Positions 46,853-59,144 of a stretch of DNA of 64,000 nucleotides are shown here, one piece after another. Both the position numbers and the translations under genes were made by a program. Below the pieces are notes generated by a model. That model was not told the origin of the DNA and made no database searches. It saw nothing but the letters and a program-made list of their open reading frames with translations. The DNA is from Cristatella mucedo (taxonomy: Eukaryota; Bryozoa; Phylactolaemata; Cristatellidae), in contig WPIO01000001.1 of NCBI GenBank assembly GCA_009760855.2, positions 21,106,501-21,170,500 of the forward strand, read 5' to 3'. Positions within the stretch are counted from its first letter, which is position 1; every line of letters begins with the position of its first letter.

Positions 46853-47257
46853 AGGGAAGAAGGATAAATGTCTACCCCCTATAATTCCTGTTTGCATTTT
46901 TTCGCCTGTTGCGAGTGTTTGTTCGGCCGGCCTGGCTCCCTCGGGGGGGGGCCTGTGGAGTGGGTGTTGTTTCTTCTGGCCTAGTGTGCCTACTTGACCT
47001 CCTGAAATGGCCTAGTAGTCCGAAAAATTTGCCGACCCCTGATCTAGCCGGATGGCGGTCGACCGCAGGACTTAAGGCCGACTAGCATGCTCAGGTAGTA
47101 AAAGCAGTCAAGCTAAAAAGAGGTGGAGCCTGCATCGACATGCCGGGTGAGTACGCTGAAAAGGCAACCGTCTGCTGCTACGGCCGGCAGCCGAAGCGCT
47201 CGCGGCGGCAGACTCTCTCAGCAGACCGAAGGTGCAGAGGCAGCGCCGGCTGCGTAC

Positions 47258-47396
47258 CTTCGGCGTGCACGCATGAGGCTGGCAACGTCAGCGCACAGGG
47301 ACACGATGCCCTTGCGGGAGCTATTCACGACAAACGCTACAGCCTGGGCGGCTATCTCCTTGTCCGGAGCTGCGTGTCCGAATTCGTAGCTGCTGC
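47258..47396 (-). CDS. Internal exon of the CAP-Gly gene (helical segment)
   Basis: A strong acceptor (tctcttattgcttgcag|GC) opens this 139-base exon, which ends at CGAAG|GTACGC. The phases are 1 in and 2 out. The peptide includes EIAAQAVAFVVNSSRKGIV and SLCADVASLMRARR. It looks alpha-helical and amphipathic and runs into a charged helix in the next exon (LEERLAARGRD). I see no named domain. Low internal repetition, normal amino-acid composition and two good splice sites make chance coding unlikely. Confidence 0.68.
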
Positions 47397-47907
47397 CTGC
47401 AAGCAATAAGAGAGAGTGAGTGAGCTTCCGGTGAGCAGAGAGGTGAGAGACAGCTGGCGGTGGCCAAGCCACACTGCATAGCCTCATGGGAACATTTTGT
47501 GGCATATAAATGTCCACAATAGTGGTGCTGAGGCCTCAGCTGCAGCAGACAGCAGCTGCTCGAATGCAAAAACAACAATGCGGTCAGCTGTGAGAGAGGG
47601 AGAGGTATCGTGGAGTGGTGAAAAGGCGTGGCATCTGACTTGCAAGCTGGCTAGTGGCCAGCCTACTTTCACTGCTTTCCTTTTAGACACCAAGTCACGT
47701 GATAAGCTTGGCTAGGTAATAATGGCAGCTCCTGCAGGAGCCATTTCAAATGAGTAGTGGGAAAAGGCGACAAACTGGGGATTCAGGGTGACAGGTGAGC
47801 AGATAATCTTCGGTCCCACACATTTGAATGAACAGGGTAAATGCAGGCCTGGGGTTGGCTCTGTGAGCGCAATACGGCATGCTCCACATCTTCACATCAA
47901 CACATCA

Positions 47908-48005
47908 ACACAGCTTGCAGTAGGCAATTAAAGGATCGACATTACAGGATTCAAACTCACTACCTGGGTCATGATGAGCAACCGCTTTACCCATGGGCTG
48001 AGACT
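47908..48005 (-). mobile_element. SINE-1 head (diverged)
   Basis: cttgcagtaggcaattaaagg, ttcaaactcactacctggg and gagcaaccgctttacc. Confidence 0.6.
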
Positions 48006-48090
48006 GACCGGCAACGAACATGTTTAGAGCAGGCATGCTATGAACAGCGCGGCAGGCAAGCGGCCACCGAAAGCAAAAAATAGCATTTAC

Positions 48091-48154
48091 CAAGCATGCT
48101 TCGGCGCCGGTGCCACCGGTCGGCACGGTCGGCTAGTGATGAAAGAGGTGCTTC
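48091..48154 (-). CDS. Internal exon of the CAP-Gly gene (short, basic)
   Basis: This 64-base exon follows the acceptor ggccggctcag|GA and ends at the donor TTG|GTAAATG. It reads EAPLSSLADRADRWHRRRSM plus LG, entering in phase 0 and leaving in phase 1. The next exon (47396) starts with two bases that complete a Gly codon, so the join is in frame. The pyrimidine tract before the acceptor is weak and the frame stays open upstream, so the real 5' boundary may lie a little further out. The segment is Arg-rich with no recognisable domain. Confidence 0.5.
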
Positions 48155-49036
48155 CTGAGCCGGCCGTACCACGCATTTTACCAAAACATGCGAGACTTGA
48201 TGCCAGGAGTGTTCAGCACGTGTCACCGAAAATTGGCAGGAGTGATCCTGAGACTGGGCCCAGTAAAACAAAGCAAGCAGCGCTGCTCACAGCCGCCAGC
48301 GATGCCTCCGCTAGTCTATCCACCAACACGTTTGAGTTATCCTGTGATGTTGACAGCCAGAAAAAAATACATTGACTGTGGCTCTGTCACTCTGCCTCTG
48401 CTGCCATTTCCATTCACACTGTACTCCGGTTTCCTGGGCCCTTTCGGTAATAGGACCAGTAGCAGCTGTGCAGTAAGCTCTCTGCCAGGCGACCACAAGA
48501 TGCCATAGAGTGCTTGTCGGCAACTCACCGACGGCTTTTCTATGACCCACCCGGTTGAGCTAGCAACGTCGAAACTTGCCAGCTAACAAGTCTACAGCTA
48601 CCACCAATACCCCTGGCTATCACGTGGCACTCAAATAACACGGAGAACCAAAGGTGTGGCAACTCGAGGCAGCACGGCCACTCACTAGCACGGTGGCAGT
48701 GACAACAGATAAACTGAGGCAGATAAGGAAGGAGGCAGATCAGGGTCAGCACCCCGAGGCTGCTGACTAATCCTGAGCTCAGCAGGTGGTTCGGCATGAG
48801 CACTTCAGCCAGTCAGATGGATCTCTGGCAGCAGGCCCAGCAATGCCCGAGGGGAGGGTCGGTTTGTACTATGGAACACACGAACAGCAGCAAATAATCA
48901 GAGTAGGCAATTGTGGGTGGTCTTCTTGACAGCAACGTCGACTGCAGTCCAGCGAACAGCACAGGGCTGCAGTACTCACAGTAAAAAATTATGCAAAGTG
49001 ATGCAATTCGCTGCTTCTAGATGCTACACCACCATA
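48155..49036. other. Intronic; no exon resolved
   Basis: Several minus frames are open but none has a phase-consistent pair of splice sites. The missing exon or exons between 52.6 and 48.2 kb may lie here or at 49.7-50.6 kb. Confidence 0.35.
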
Positions 49037-49236
49037 TAATAATAATAATAATAATGCACTTGATAAAGCACCCTCAGAGAACTCAATCTCTCTCTAGGTG
49101 CTTTACAATTGCTGCAAAGGGAAACGCAACTGAATGGTGAGTAAAACCATGCTTGACAAACAAACAAAACGAATAACATGGTTAGGGGTGGCATGCACAG
49201 GGTCAGCATGCAAATGTGGTTAGTGGCAATATAATG
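49037..49236 (-). mobile_element. LINE-A 3' UTR (minus)
   Basis: (ATT)7 tail, then gcacttgataaagcaccct, cagagaactcaatctctctc and a 3' UTR portion. Confidence 0.88.
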
Positions 49237-50245
49237 AATGCATTAAGAGTATGGGTGCACGATGACCCAGAAGCATAACTCTTACACTATCCCAGGCTTC
49301 ACGTGCACAGGCAAAACGCAAGTCTGACTCGTGGCTTTATCGCTTCCCAGTCTACTCGTTTGCTAAAGTGTTTCTGCAAACTGTGGGCAGTAGCAGCAAG
49401 CAGTGATCACAGCAGTTAGTACCAGCTGACAGTCAGGGGTGACTCGTTTCATTATCACTGCTCCTCAGCTCAGAAGTGGCTGATTGAATATTTAGGACAG
49501 TCGCCTGCTGGTACAGTACGAGTTACTATTATCTTATGGTTTCTTCTTCGGTCAAAAATGGCAAAGCCATGAGCGTACGTGCATCGGAACATTAGCCATT
49601 TTCAAGAAGGATCGTCGGCGCTGTACGCAACATAAGTGGGTGTTACAGAAGAGGTGCTCGACGGGGTGCAAGCGACCATCTCGGTGCTCAGAGAAACAAT
49701 CAACAAGCAGAGGCATAACCAGATTAAGCCAAGGAGGGGCCAGACCCTGACCTTACTAGAGTACCAAGCATACGAGGGCAGAAGGGGCGTACCAGGCAGC
49801 TAGCTGGTAGGGTCCCGATCACAAGGGGGCTGCCGGGCAGAGTGCAAGCCACCTGGAAGGGTAGGGGGGTTCCCATATAACGAGGCGGGCTAACTGGGCA
49901 CGTGGGACATCTCACTGCCCGGCCTCACCCTTTCAGCTTAGTTAATTATTTTTTGCTATACTGACCTGAGCGAATTAATTTGTTCAGACTAGCTCAACTA
50001 GCACTAGTTCAACTGAAGTTCAAGTAAGTCAAAGGGGGGAGGGAGGGAGGGATCAGGGACTCCTGGTTCCTCCCCCTTCCTCCTGCAAGTCTGTCCAGGA
50101 GGTCTGCTGCCCCACTTTGGTACACATGTCTGCTGCTACTACCTCAGGTACAGCTGCTGCTGCTGCTGCAGCTGGATAACCTGTGGTAGGGCGCTATGAG
50201 AAGGCTTCCCAGGTTGCAGTCTCTGCTGGCCGAAGGCATATTCGC

Positions 50246-50679
50246 AGAGTAGAGGCCCTGTAGAGTGGAACTGGAACGAGAAGGAGGAGGACCTGAGACG
50301 CAGCAGCAGCAGCACCGTAGATCATTTCGCTCAGCTGGCAGCCGGCGCCGTCAAGACTGGAGGACGGCAGAGGGCCAGCTGTCGAAGTTGCTCGGTCCGA
50401 GCTTGGGGGCGGGGCAGCAGCTAGGGCAAAGGCTGCCAGCAGCAGCCGGTTCACACTGCCAGGCAGACACCTGGCTTGGCGAGTAGTTATACTATTAAGC
50501 TGGTGCAGGCTGAGCAATTCTTGGAATCGCATCGGTTGACAGACTGCATCAGCAATTTATAGAGCTCCCAATCTATAGAGTGTCGGGTGAGTAGCAGGTG
50601 GCTTTGCTCTGCCAAAGTATTGGAGGCACTGGTCTCATTCCTAGGCCAACAGCTTTCTCAGGCCCGGCTGTCTTCCCAC
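50246..50679 (-). repeat. 434-bp inverted duplication, left copy
   Basis: The reverse complement matches 57763-58196 over the whole length at very high identity with only small indels. On the minus strand a frame encodes NRLLLAAFALAAAPPPSSD, then LPSSSLDGAGCQLSEMI. An acceptor inside it (gctgctgctggcag|CC) would fit the phase of exon 1, but no strong donor follows, so its role as the missing exon is unproven. Confidence 0.85.
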
Positions 50680-51028
50680 GACTGCCGGCCTACTGCTAGG
50701 GCAACAGTGAGCCTCGAAGTGATTTGGATTTCGGCCAACCCTACAGAGGTCACGGCTACCGGTCCCCGGGTCTCCTTAGCACGTTGGGCACAACCACCTA
50801 GACTACCAAGAACTGCATAGGCTGCTTATAACTCAGCAGCAAAGGAATTAGTCGCGAAGGCCACCGGGAGCTGAAGCCGTGCATACGCTCAGAGATTTGA
50901 CAGCCCGGCAAAATAGCCTGGCTGTACCAAGCCAAAGGGGAATTCTGAATGACGGCATTCTCGGGTGGGTAGAGGTGGCAGCATACAGTGCTGGGGGCCT
51001 AACGGACATATTCAGACAGTCAAACAGC

Positions 51029-52064
<1,036 letters not shown>

Positions 52065-52165
52065 TAATAGCACAAATGATAACACTGCTGTATAGCACCG
52101 TCGAAGAACTAAATCTTATTCTAGACACTTTACGAAGCTGCGAGGGAAACATGTATTCGTCACAA
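52065..52165 (-). mobile_element. LINE-A 3' tail (minus, diverged)
   Basis: gtatagcaccgtcgaagaac, taaatcttattctagacact and ttacgaagctgcgagggaa. Confidence 0.6.
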
Positions 52166-52586
52166 AGCAGAATTCTCCAGAGAATGACGCCGACAGTCGA
52201 CGGTTTTCTCAATAGAGGAATTGGAGCTCTTGTGACTTCGTTGATGCACGGATGCACGTGGGGTTAGACCGACAGGGGAGGGGGAGGTCCAGCAGATGCT
52301 CCCAAAAAAGAAAGCAGATCCATTTTCGCCGCAAGCCACTGCTAAGCGAGCATGCAGTTAATAAGCTTGCCATCGAGCATGGAGGCCGACAGCGGAGCTG
52401 GACGGAGGCAGCGAGCGGGCAAGAGAAGACAAGTCGCACGGTATCGGGCATGTCCATGCCCCATCGGTATCGGTCGACAAGCCTGGGGAGTCAGCGAGGC
52501 TGGGCCGCCGCTCTGCGAACGGCCGCTAATCGTACCAGCACCGGCGTGGGCAACGGAACGCTATAGAAGAGCGAGCGGTCGCTTAC

Positions 52587-52701
52587 CGAAACTGACGGGC
52601 AAGCTCTTCAAATCGGCAGAGCGCCAGCACAGCCACTCCGCGGCGGCGCCGTCCATGTCGCCCAAAGCCAAGTTCAGGTTTGCGTCCTTGGCGCTATCCA
52701 T
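52587..52701 (-). CDS. Candidate first coding exon of the CAP-Gly gene
   Basis: An ATG at 52701 sits in a strong Kozak context (caccATGG) and opens a 38-codon frame starting MDSAKDANLNLALGDMDG. It ends at a consensus donor, TTTCG|GTAAGC, leaving one base of a split codon (phase 1). It lies at the edge of a CpG-rich block typical of promoters and first exons. The next recognised exon (48154) starts in phase 0, so at least one exon of length 3n+2 must lie between. The acidic, Ala-rich start matches no family I recognise. The alternative is a short ORF arising by chance in a CpG island. Confidence 0.6.
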
Positions 52702-53300
52702 GGTGCGAAGCGAAAGGTCCCTCGATCGAGCGCTACGGCCGCCGAGACTCGGCGACGGCGCTGCGGACCACGGCGGCGGCGCCCACTACTATGCTCTGCG
52801 GCCTGAGGCGATACTTTCGTTGGCGGAGCTGCGGTCGCCAGCCGGACGGACAGGTCTGGCCGGCTGCCGACGATCTCTGCGTACGCCACTCCCCCTGTAC
52901 GCCTGTCGGGCCGTCCGCTTGCAAGAACCTCTCGCAGGCCGCAAGACAAGGCCAGATGCCCTTCAGATGCGCTGCTTCTTCACGAGCTGCCGCGCCGTAC
53001 TCGGAAGACGATAGCCACGCAGCGTACGCCAGGCCGTCTAGCTGAGGCGATGGGGCGGGGTATTCGGAGGGTGGGATTGGCTGAGGAGTTGTCCTCCTTC
53101 GCCGTTCGTCATCCGCGGATCGCCGACCTACGCAGAACTCCATCGGCACGGTCGCTGCCACGCCCTCAGAAAGATCGTTGCGCATATTCAAACGGGAGTG
53201 GTGCTTTTGTAGTGCAGCTCAACTCTCCTACCGCGTGGCAGCCTGGTTAGGGTGCTTTAGCTGTTTTGCGGCCGCAGCCACGCCCCCGCCGAAGCTGCTT
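52702..53300 (-). promoter_or_regulatory. CpG-rich block upstream of the first coding exon
   Basis: The DNA just upstream of the ATG at 52701 is GC-rich with many CpG dinucleotides, unlike the surrounding introns, and fits a CpG-island promoter plus 5' UTR. Long frames open by chance on both strands. The longest on the minus strand (52733-53191) includes QLDGLAYAAWLSSSEYGAAA and could be an upstream exon or uORF. I see no convincing TATA box. Confidence 0.4.
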
Positions 53301-53639
53301 TCAAGCTGGGTTGACGTGCGTGAGCGTTAAAGTAATGGGTCTCCTGAGCCTGAAACATTTTCATTTTACGAGTCAGCTTGCGAGCATTTGTATCAAAACA
53401 GTGAATTCTGATCAAATTTGTACTTGATAATATAGGTACGGTTTCACCAGGGCTTATCTAGTTTAAACCAGAAGAAGCTATTGACCCAGCGGAACTTCGT
53501 GATTACAGTAACGGATTTTTCTTTTTACTATGATGCCCAGTAGGCCCTGGCCACCTTTGGACATACCTAATGCGCGTTCGGGCGGCGGTCAAGCACCCTG
53601 ACACGCTCTTTCACCCTCCAACAATTGGTCGTACCTGAA

Positions 53640-53695
53640 AATGTCATATATGTATATATCTGTCTCTCTCTCTATATATATATATATGAAAATGT

Positions 53696-53735
<40 letters not shown>
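53640..53735 (+). repeat. (TA)n-rich microsatellite
   Basis: Tata runs at 53675-53687 and 53697-53732. Confidence 0.9.
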
Positions 53736-53737
<2 letters not shown>

Positions 53738-53870
53738 GGTCCTCGACCTGACCAAGGTTAAGGTGAATGTATTTGATGAATCCGAGGTCTTGGGCTCGAG
53801 CCCAGTGGCATTTGTGGAGCACCTGAGTAGGTATTAAGTTCTCTTAAAGAGCTATACACGTGAATTATAC
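53738..53870 (+). mobile_element. SINE-2 copy
   Basis: cctgaccaaggttaaggtga, gggctcgagcccagtggca, then gagcacctgagtaggtatta...cttaaagagctata. Confidence 0.7.
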
Positions 53871-53997
<127 letters not shown>

Positions 53998-56188
53998 GTT
54001 CCTCCCTTGAATGCTGTCCCACGATTCCTGGCTGCACCTCAATGTCTACATTTAAGCAGGTCACTAGTGATCTCGTCCATCTCGTCATCTCGTTCATATC
54101 CCAATCAAAGAAGACAACAAGTCCACTGGACCCTATTCCAACTGTCCTGCTCCTACGTTGCATTGGTCTGCTGCTGTAATGCATAACTAACCTCATTAAT
54201 ATGTCATTAGCCTCAGGTCATGTCCCAGCACCTTTAAAAAAGCTGTAGTCAGGCCACTTCTTAAGAAAGCGACACTAGACCAAGAGAACTTGAGCAACTA
54301 CCGCCCAGTCTTCCTTCTAGACTGTGGAACTCGCTTCCTCAATTCTTACGCAACGACAACTACTCTCCTGCTGCCGACTATGGCTCATCCTTTTCAGCGG
54401 TCCTGAACTGCTACTTGCATGCTACTCACTACCTCAACTGCTCTCCTGACTCTGCTATGCTTCCCACCTTCTCTTTGTTGCGTGAGACGAAGTCTGTTGG
54501 GTACCGAATGCGTACCGAAAGCCGCTTAGGCTGTGAGTGTGCTTAACAAAACTCTCCTGCGTAACACTCACATGGTCTTTATGACTTTGTGGAGTTACAG
54601 ACGGAGATACATTACATTCTACCATTCCTATCGAAGACACTGGAACGGGTCGTGGCGGACCAGCTGAACTCATATCTTGAAACTTCCAACCTTGCTAGTA
54701 AGTTCCAGTCTGGCTTTAGAGCTAATCACTCCAAAGAATCAGCATTGCTTAGGGTGTACAATGACCTACTTAGGAATGCAGACATGGGTAGAGTGTCTCT
54801 GCTTGTTTTGCTCGATCTTTCGGCAGCTTATGATACTATCGATCACCAAGTTTTTCTAGAGCACCTCTCATCTCGCCTGGGCATCACTGGCACTGCTCTG
54901 CAATGGTTCAGGTCCTATCTCAGTGAGAGACTCCAGAGTATTGACGTGAATGGACAAAGATCTTCTAAGGAGCCTTTGAAATATGGGGTACCTCAGGGCT
55001 CCGTGCTAGGCCCGGTTCTTTTCACGGTTTATACTCTCCCTTTTGCCGGTGTGATTGCCAAGCACAATCTAGGCTTTCACTTCTATGCGGATGACACTCA
55101 GTTGTACCTTTGCTTTGATCCCTCCCAGCCTTCAAGCACCTCGAATTCTCTCAACTCACTTGCTGCATGTATTGATGACATCCGCACATGGATGGCAGCA
55201 AATTTTCTTAAACTAAACGGCGATAAAACTAACTTATTAGTTATGGGAAAGCCAAGTGTGATTCAGAAATGGGAAAGGCTGACGCTCAAAATTGGCTCTG
55301 CTAGCATATCTACAGTGGAATCAGCTCGAAATCTAGGTGTCATGTTCCAAAGTGACCTCTCGTTAGACGACCACATGAGCTCCACAATCAAATCTGCCTA
55401 TTTTCAGGTACATAACATTACTAAAATTCGGGCTTATTTGGATAAGGATACCACGTCTAAGTTGGCCCATGCATTTGTAGCATTCCGTATTGACATCTCT
55501 AACTCACTGCTTCCTGGCCCTACCGGCACGTGCGATCAGGCGATTGCAGCTGGTACAAAACTCTGCAGCTAGGCTTGTCTGTCGTGAGCGTCACAGTTGC
55601 CACATCCCACCACTTCTCGCCGACTTGCACTGGCTACCAGTCAAGCAACGGATCGACTGCAAGGTTTTGTCGATCAATTTTAGGTCACTTTATTCTTTGG
55701 CTCCAGCCTATCTCTCAGATCTACTCCCCCACCAGGCTTGCTTGCGATGCTGGCATCGTACCACCTGCTTTTCGGAATCCAATAGTTTATCAATACCGCC
55801 TACAAACCTCAAATCCTTTGAAGGCCTCTCATTCAGTTCGTATGCTCCCAAAGCCTGGAGCTCATCCCAACTTGCGTCACATCCCCTGACTTGACCACAT
55901 TTAAAAAGAACTTAAAAACACACCTATTTAGGACAGCATTTAGTGGGTTCCTTTGATTCGTCCTTCATGCGCTTATTCGCGCTGACACTATGCATGCTGC
56001 CACTAACCACACTTGCATGCTGACCCTGTGCATGTCACCCCTAACCATGTTATTTATGTTGTTTATCAAGCATGATATTCCTCACCATTCAATCGCGTTT
56101 CCCTGTGCAGCAAATGTAAAGCGCCTAGAAAGAGATTGAGTTCTCTGAGGGCGCTTTATTAAGTGCATTATTATTATTATTATTATTC
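53998..56188 (+). mobile_element. LINE-A, best copy (5' truncated, inactive)
   Basis: This CR1/L2-type element retains the reverse transcriptase and C-terminal region. Its longest frame (54589-55572) contains FRANHSKESALLRVYNDLLR, the RT core LDLSAAYDTIDHQ, PQGSVLGPVLFTVY, the catalytic FYADDTQLYLCFD box, and LKLNGDKTNLLVMGK. Damage: a stop and a frameshift near 54175-54250, a nested LINE-B at 54320-54616, a frameshift near 55520, and another near 55860. The C-terminal frame SPDLTTFKKNLKTHLF ends at a TGA at 55954-55956. The 3' UTR ends in the hairpin and (ATT)n. The endonuclease domain is absent, so it cannot move on its own. Confidence 0.92.
54320..54616 (+). mobile_element. LINE-B 3' fragment nested in LINE-A, with target-site duplication
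   Basis: gactgtggaactcgcttcct through cggagatacattaca is a 297-bp 5'-truncated LINE-B. ttcta flanks it at 54315-54319 and 54617-54621. Without it the LINE-A frame reads on through the NYRPV...LPFLSKTLERV region. Confidence 0.9.
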
Positions 56189-56774
56189 CCAATAGGGCAA
56201 AGAGTAAAAATAAAAGCGTAGGAATGAGCTAGTAACCGTGTGGGTCCTACAGTGCTTAAAGGACCCTAAGGACTTCAATCGCTCTTTCTTAATATGGTAT
56301 TGTAACAAACGTGTGTAGCGGCAAAAAACTAGTCTTTACGTGAGAACGTATTTATACACCTAAAAGAGCTCTGGTTGGGACCTGCGAAGAAGGTAAGAAT
56401 TCACTAAATGGCTGAGCAGTGATCTTTTTCGAGCTGATGGGTCCTTTGGAGGGGGGGGCTTGGGGTGAAGGTTTGAGTCTAGTAGAATGACGCGCGGTAC
56501 GTTCTTTTCGGGTCCGCCAAAAAGGACTGAGACATACACAAAGAAATATTTACACTTAAACTCAAACACCCTGTAGCGAAACACGAATACTAACCAGTGT
56601 GTGGGTCTATGCTTGATATTCTCCGAACATCAAATATGGCTGCCAGGATTAGCGATTTCGGAATTAGGATAATTAAGAACTGCGTGCTTTATTATCTATG
56701 GCAACTAGACGCTTGCTACTTTGATGCTAGTCGCTACTAGATAGATAGCTACTTTCGCTAGTCGGTTATCAGCC
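56189..56774. other. No gene recognised
   Basis: Short ORFs; a G-rich run (gaggggggggct) at about 56448. Confidence 0.4.
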
Positions 56775-56873
56775 AGCTTTTTACATGTAGCAAATGTAAA
56801 GCACCTAGAAAGAGATTGAGTTCTCTGAGGGCGCTTTATCTATCAAGTGCATTATTATTATTATTATTATTAT
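56775..56873 (+). mobile_element. LINE-A 3' tail
   Basis: gcaaatgtaaagcacctaga, aagagattgagttctctgagg, then gcgctttatctatcaagtgc (a 4-bp atct duplication) and (ATT)7. Confidence 0.9.
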
Positions 56874-57419
56874 GTAAAGATTCAACGCTTGTTCCATGAG
56901 GAATATGGAATCCAAGGTGAAGCAGATGGACTTGTTTCCCTTAAGATTCACGTCACCTTGATTGTTGTGGTACTTTGCTATCGTAGGCGTACCCGTGTGA
57001 ACTGGTGCTGGCTCCGATCGCTGGCTTGCCCATGTGGAAGGGTGTTGGTTCTGCGACTTGACATCCACAGTCTGAGGCGCTAGTTTCACTGTTATTCGAC
57101 CGATCGGTATTGCGTTCCAGTAACAGTCGCGGGCACTGCGTTTCTGTTAAACACTTTGGTTCCAGAGCCAATAGAATCGTTCGTAACAAACCTTGAATCG
57201 TAAGCTCCGATTTGTGCTTTCGTCTGGCTCTCGTGAGAATTCTCGGCGGCCGGGCTGCTTATCGGTTTACTGCCCATAGAAAGCCAAGCGAAAGAAATGC
57301 TCTTTTGATATATATTTCCCGTTCGAAAAAAAGTAGCCAATGGCCTTCAGACCTCTCAAGATAGTCTGCCTCGGTCGATATTGAGAAGTTTGGTCCCCCT
57401 TAATAGCTTGGTGCTGCAG

Positions 57420-57567
57420 CTCCTGCTTGCTGAAAGCTGCTGTGGGTCAGAGGTCAGTCGAAGTTCAATGCAGCTGACTGGACGTCACTCGACGCAGCTA
57501 TCGTTGCTCGCAACCGGCGCGTGCTCCGATCTTTCGCTCGGTCTAGCCGTACAAAGGCTGTTCAGGT
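57420..57567 (+). CDS. Possible plus-strand exon
   Basis: An acceptor-like gcttggtgctgcag|CTC and a consensus donor CTGTTCAG|GTAAAT bound an open frame LLLAESCCGSEVSRSSMQLT ... LGLAVQRLF (phase 0 in, 2 out). A phase-2 acceptor lies in the inverted duplication at about 57986 (ctgcctggcag|T). No domain is seen. With only one strong donor this is speculative. Confidence 0.22.
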
Positions 57568-57762
57568 AAATGCTGAGCGGCCTACAAAGTGGGATATTTG
57601 AAAGCCTGTACTGGCGAGCCGAGCTTATGCATAAGAGAAGACACCACGACGCCTGGGACTCTAAATAATCGTTAGTCGCAGCAGTTGTCCATTGTCACGT
57701 CGATCGCAGCAGTTGTCTTTTTCGGGCGAGCTTGGCTCAATTTTAAAAAGAAGAACCCAACC

Positions 57763-58196
57763 ATGGGAAGACAGCCGGGCCGGAGAAAGCTGTAGGCCTA
57801 GGAATGAGACCAGTGCCTCCAATACTTTGGCAGAGCAAAGCCACCTGCTACTCACCCGACACTCTATAGATTGGGAGCTCTATAAATTGCCGATGCAGTC
57901 TGTCAACCGGTGCGATTCCAAGAATTGCTCAGCCTGCACCAGCTTAATAGTATAACTACTCGCCAAGCCAGGTGTCTGCCTGGCAGTGTGAACCGGCTGC
58001 TGCTGGCAGCCTTTGCCCTAGCTGCTGCCCCGCCCCCCCGAAGCTCGGACCAAGCAACTTCGACAGCTGGCCCTCTGCCGTCCTCCAGTCTTGACGGCGC
58101 CGGCTGCCAGCTGAGCGAAATGATCCACGGTGCTGCTGCTGCGTCTCAGGTCTTCCTCCTTCTCGTTCCAGTTCCACTCTACAGGGCCTCTACTCT
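57763..58196 (+). repeat. 434-bp inverted duplication, right copy
   Basis: Inverse of 50246-50679. Divergence appears uniform along the copy, including parts outside the open frame, so recent duplication explains the similarity better than coding constraint. Confidence 0.85.
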
Positions 58197-58437
58197 ACTC
58201 AGGGGAACGAGAGGGAGTTCACCTGCGACAGCAGATCCCACCCGAAGTGTCAGTACAAGTACCAACTGCTAGCTATATGCTAGAATTCCCTCATTTTAGT
58301 CCAGCGAAGAGTTTGGAACTACATTATTCTGGAATGTATTGAAAGGCTAACGGTCAAGTCAATGTACGCTTGAAAGAATTCCGTTGTGATACCAATGAAG
58401 TGTAAGCAGGACTAAGCATGCGGTCTTCCCATGACAT

Positions 58438-58521
58438 AATAATAATAATAATAATAATGCACTTGATAAAGCGCCCTCAGAGAACTCAATCTCTCTCTAG
58501 GCGCTTTACATTTGCTGCAGT
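58438..58521 (-). mobile_element. LINE-A 3' tail (minus)
   Basis: (AAT)7, gcacttgataaagcgccctc, agagaactcaatctctctct and aggcgctttacatttgctgc: a near-consensus hairpin. Confidence 0.9.
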
Positions 58522-58745
58522 GAGTGAGGCGACGTCGTTAAGCTTAGGGTCATGTCGACGTTAAGAAAACGTATGCGGCAGTTATACAGAAGAGACTGCG
58601 AACATGCTGATAAGAGTATGTGGTTACACATTGGCCTAATTGAAGGTCGAAACGATATCCCAGATATAGGGCAGTATCTGAAGGAGGAATTCCTGCTTCT
58701 ATTGAATGCCAGAGGAAGAAAGCAAAAGTCCGTGGATATTCAATT

Positions 58746-58906
58746 AATAATGTATAAGTCTTTTGTATAGTGACCTAAGGGAGCCTAAATGTGTATTCAA
58801 GTACTTTAATTGTGCCACAGGGCTCGAGCCCACGACCTCAGCCGTCAAATACGTTCACAATGACCTCGGTCGGGGCAAGCACCTTAACCACTGGGCCAAG
58901 CCAGCG
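58746..58906 (-). mobile_element. SINE-2 copy (minus) with internal duplication
   Basis: gggctcgagcccacgacctc and gcaccttaaccactgggcca (head), plus gtatagtgacctaagggagc (tail). It shares the ...gtcaaatacgttcacaatgacc duplication type with 25636-25796. Confidence 0.75.
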
Positions 58907-59028
58907 CGGTATGGATGTCAGATGGAAAAGTTCTATGAATGACAAAAGCGAAGAAGGGCAATTGATGTAGCTATGGCAAGATATAAAAATCGTGCTGCAT
59001 GACAAACATATTATAATCAAATTCACTC

Positions 59029-59105
59029 TTGCTATTATAATAAGCGCGTAGCTAACGACTCGCAGAACGAGCAAACCGTTTGCTTCGCGCTTATTATAAT
59101 AGCAA
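59029..59105. repeat. Perfect 20-bp inverted repeat with 37-bp loop
   Basis: ttgctattataataagcgcg (59029-59048) and its exact inverse at 59086-59105. Confidence 0.95.
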
Positions 59106-59144
59106 ATCGTTCGTGGACAGAGATAGAGGTGGATTATATCTTCG

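Noticed and set aside
54589-55572. Active LINE with intact reverse transcriptase
   Set aside because: The YADD box is intact in a 327-codon frame, but the endonuclease is absent and frameshifts lie on both sides.
57420-58272. A second, plus-strand gene using the right inverted copy as an exon
   Set aside because: One good donor and a possible acceptor are not enough; the copy has no donor and its similarity extends evenly beyond the frame.
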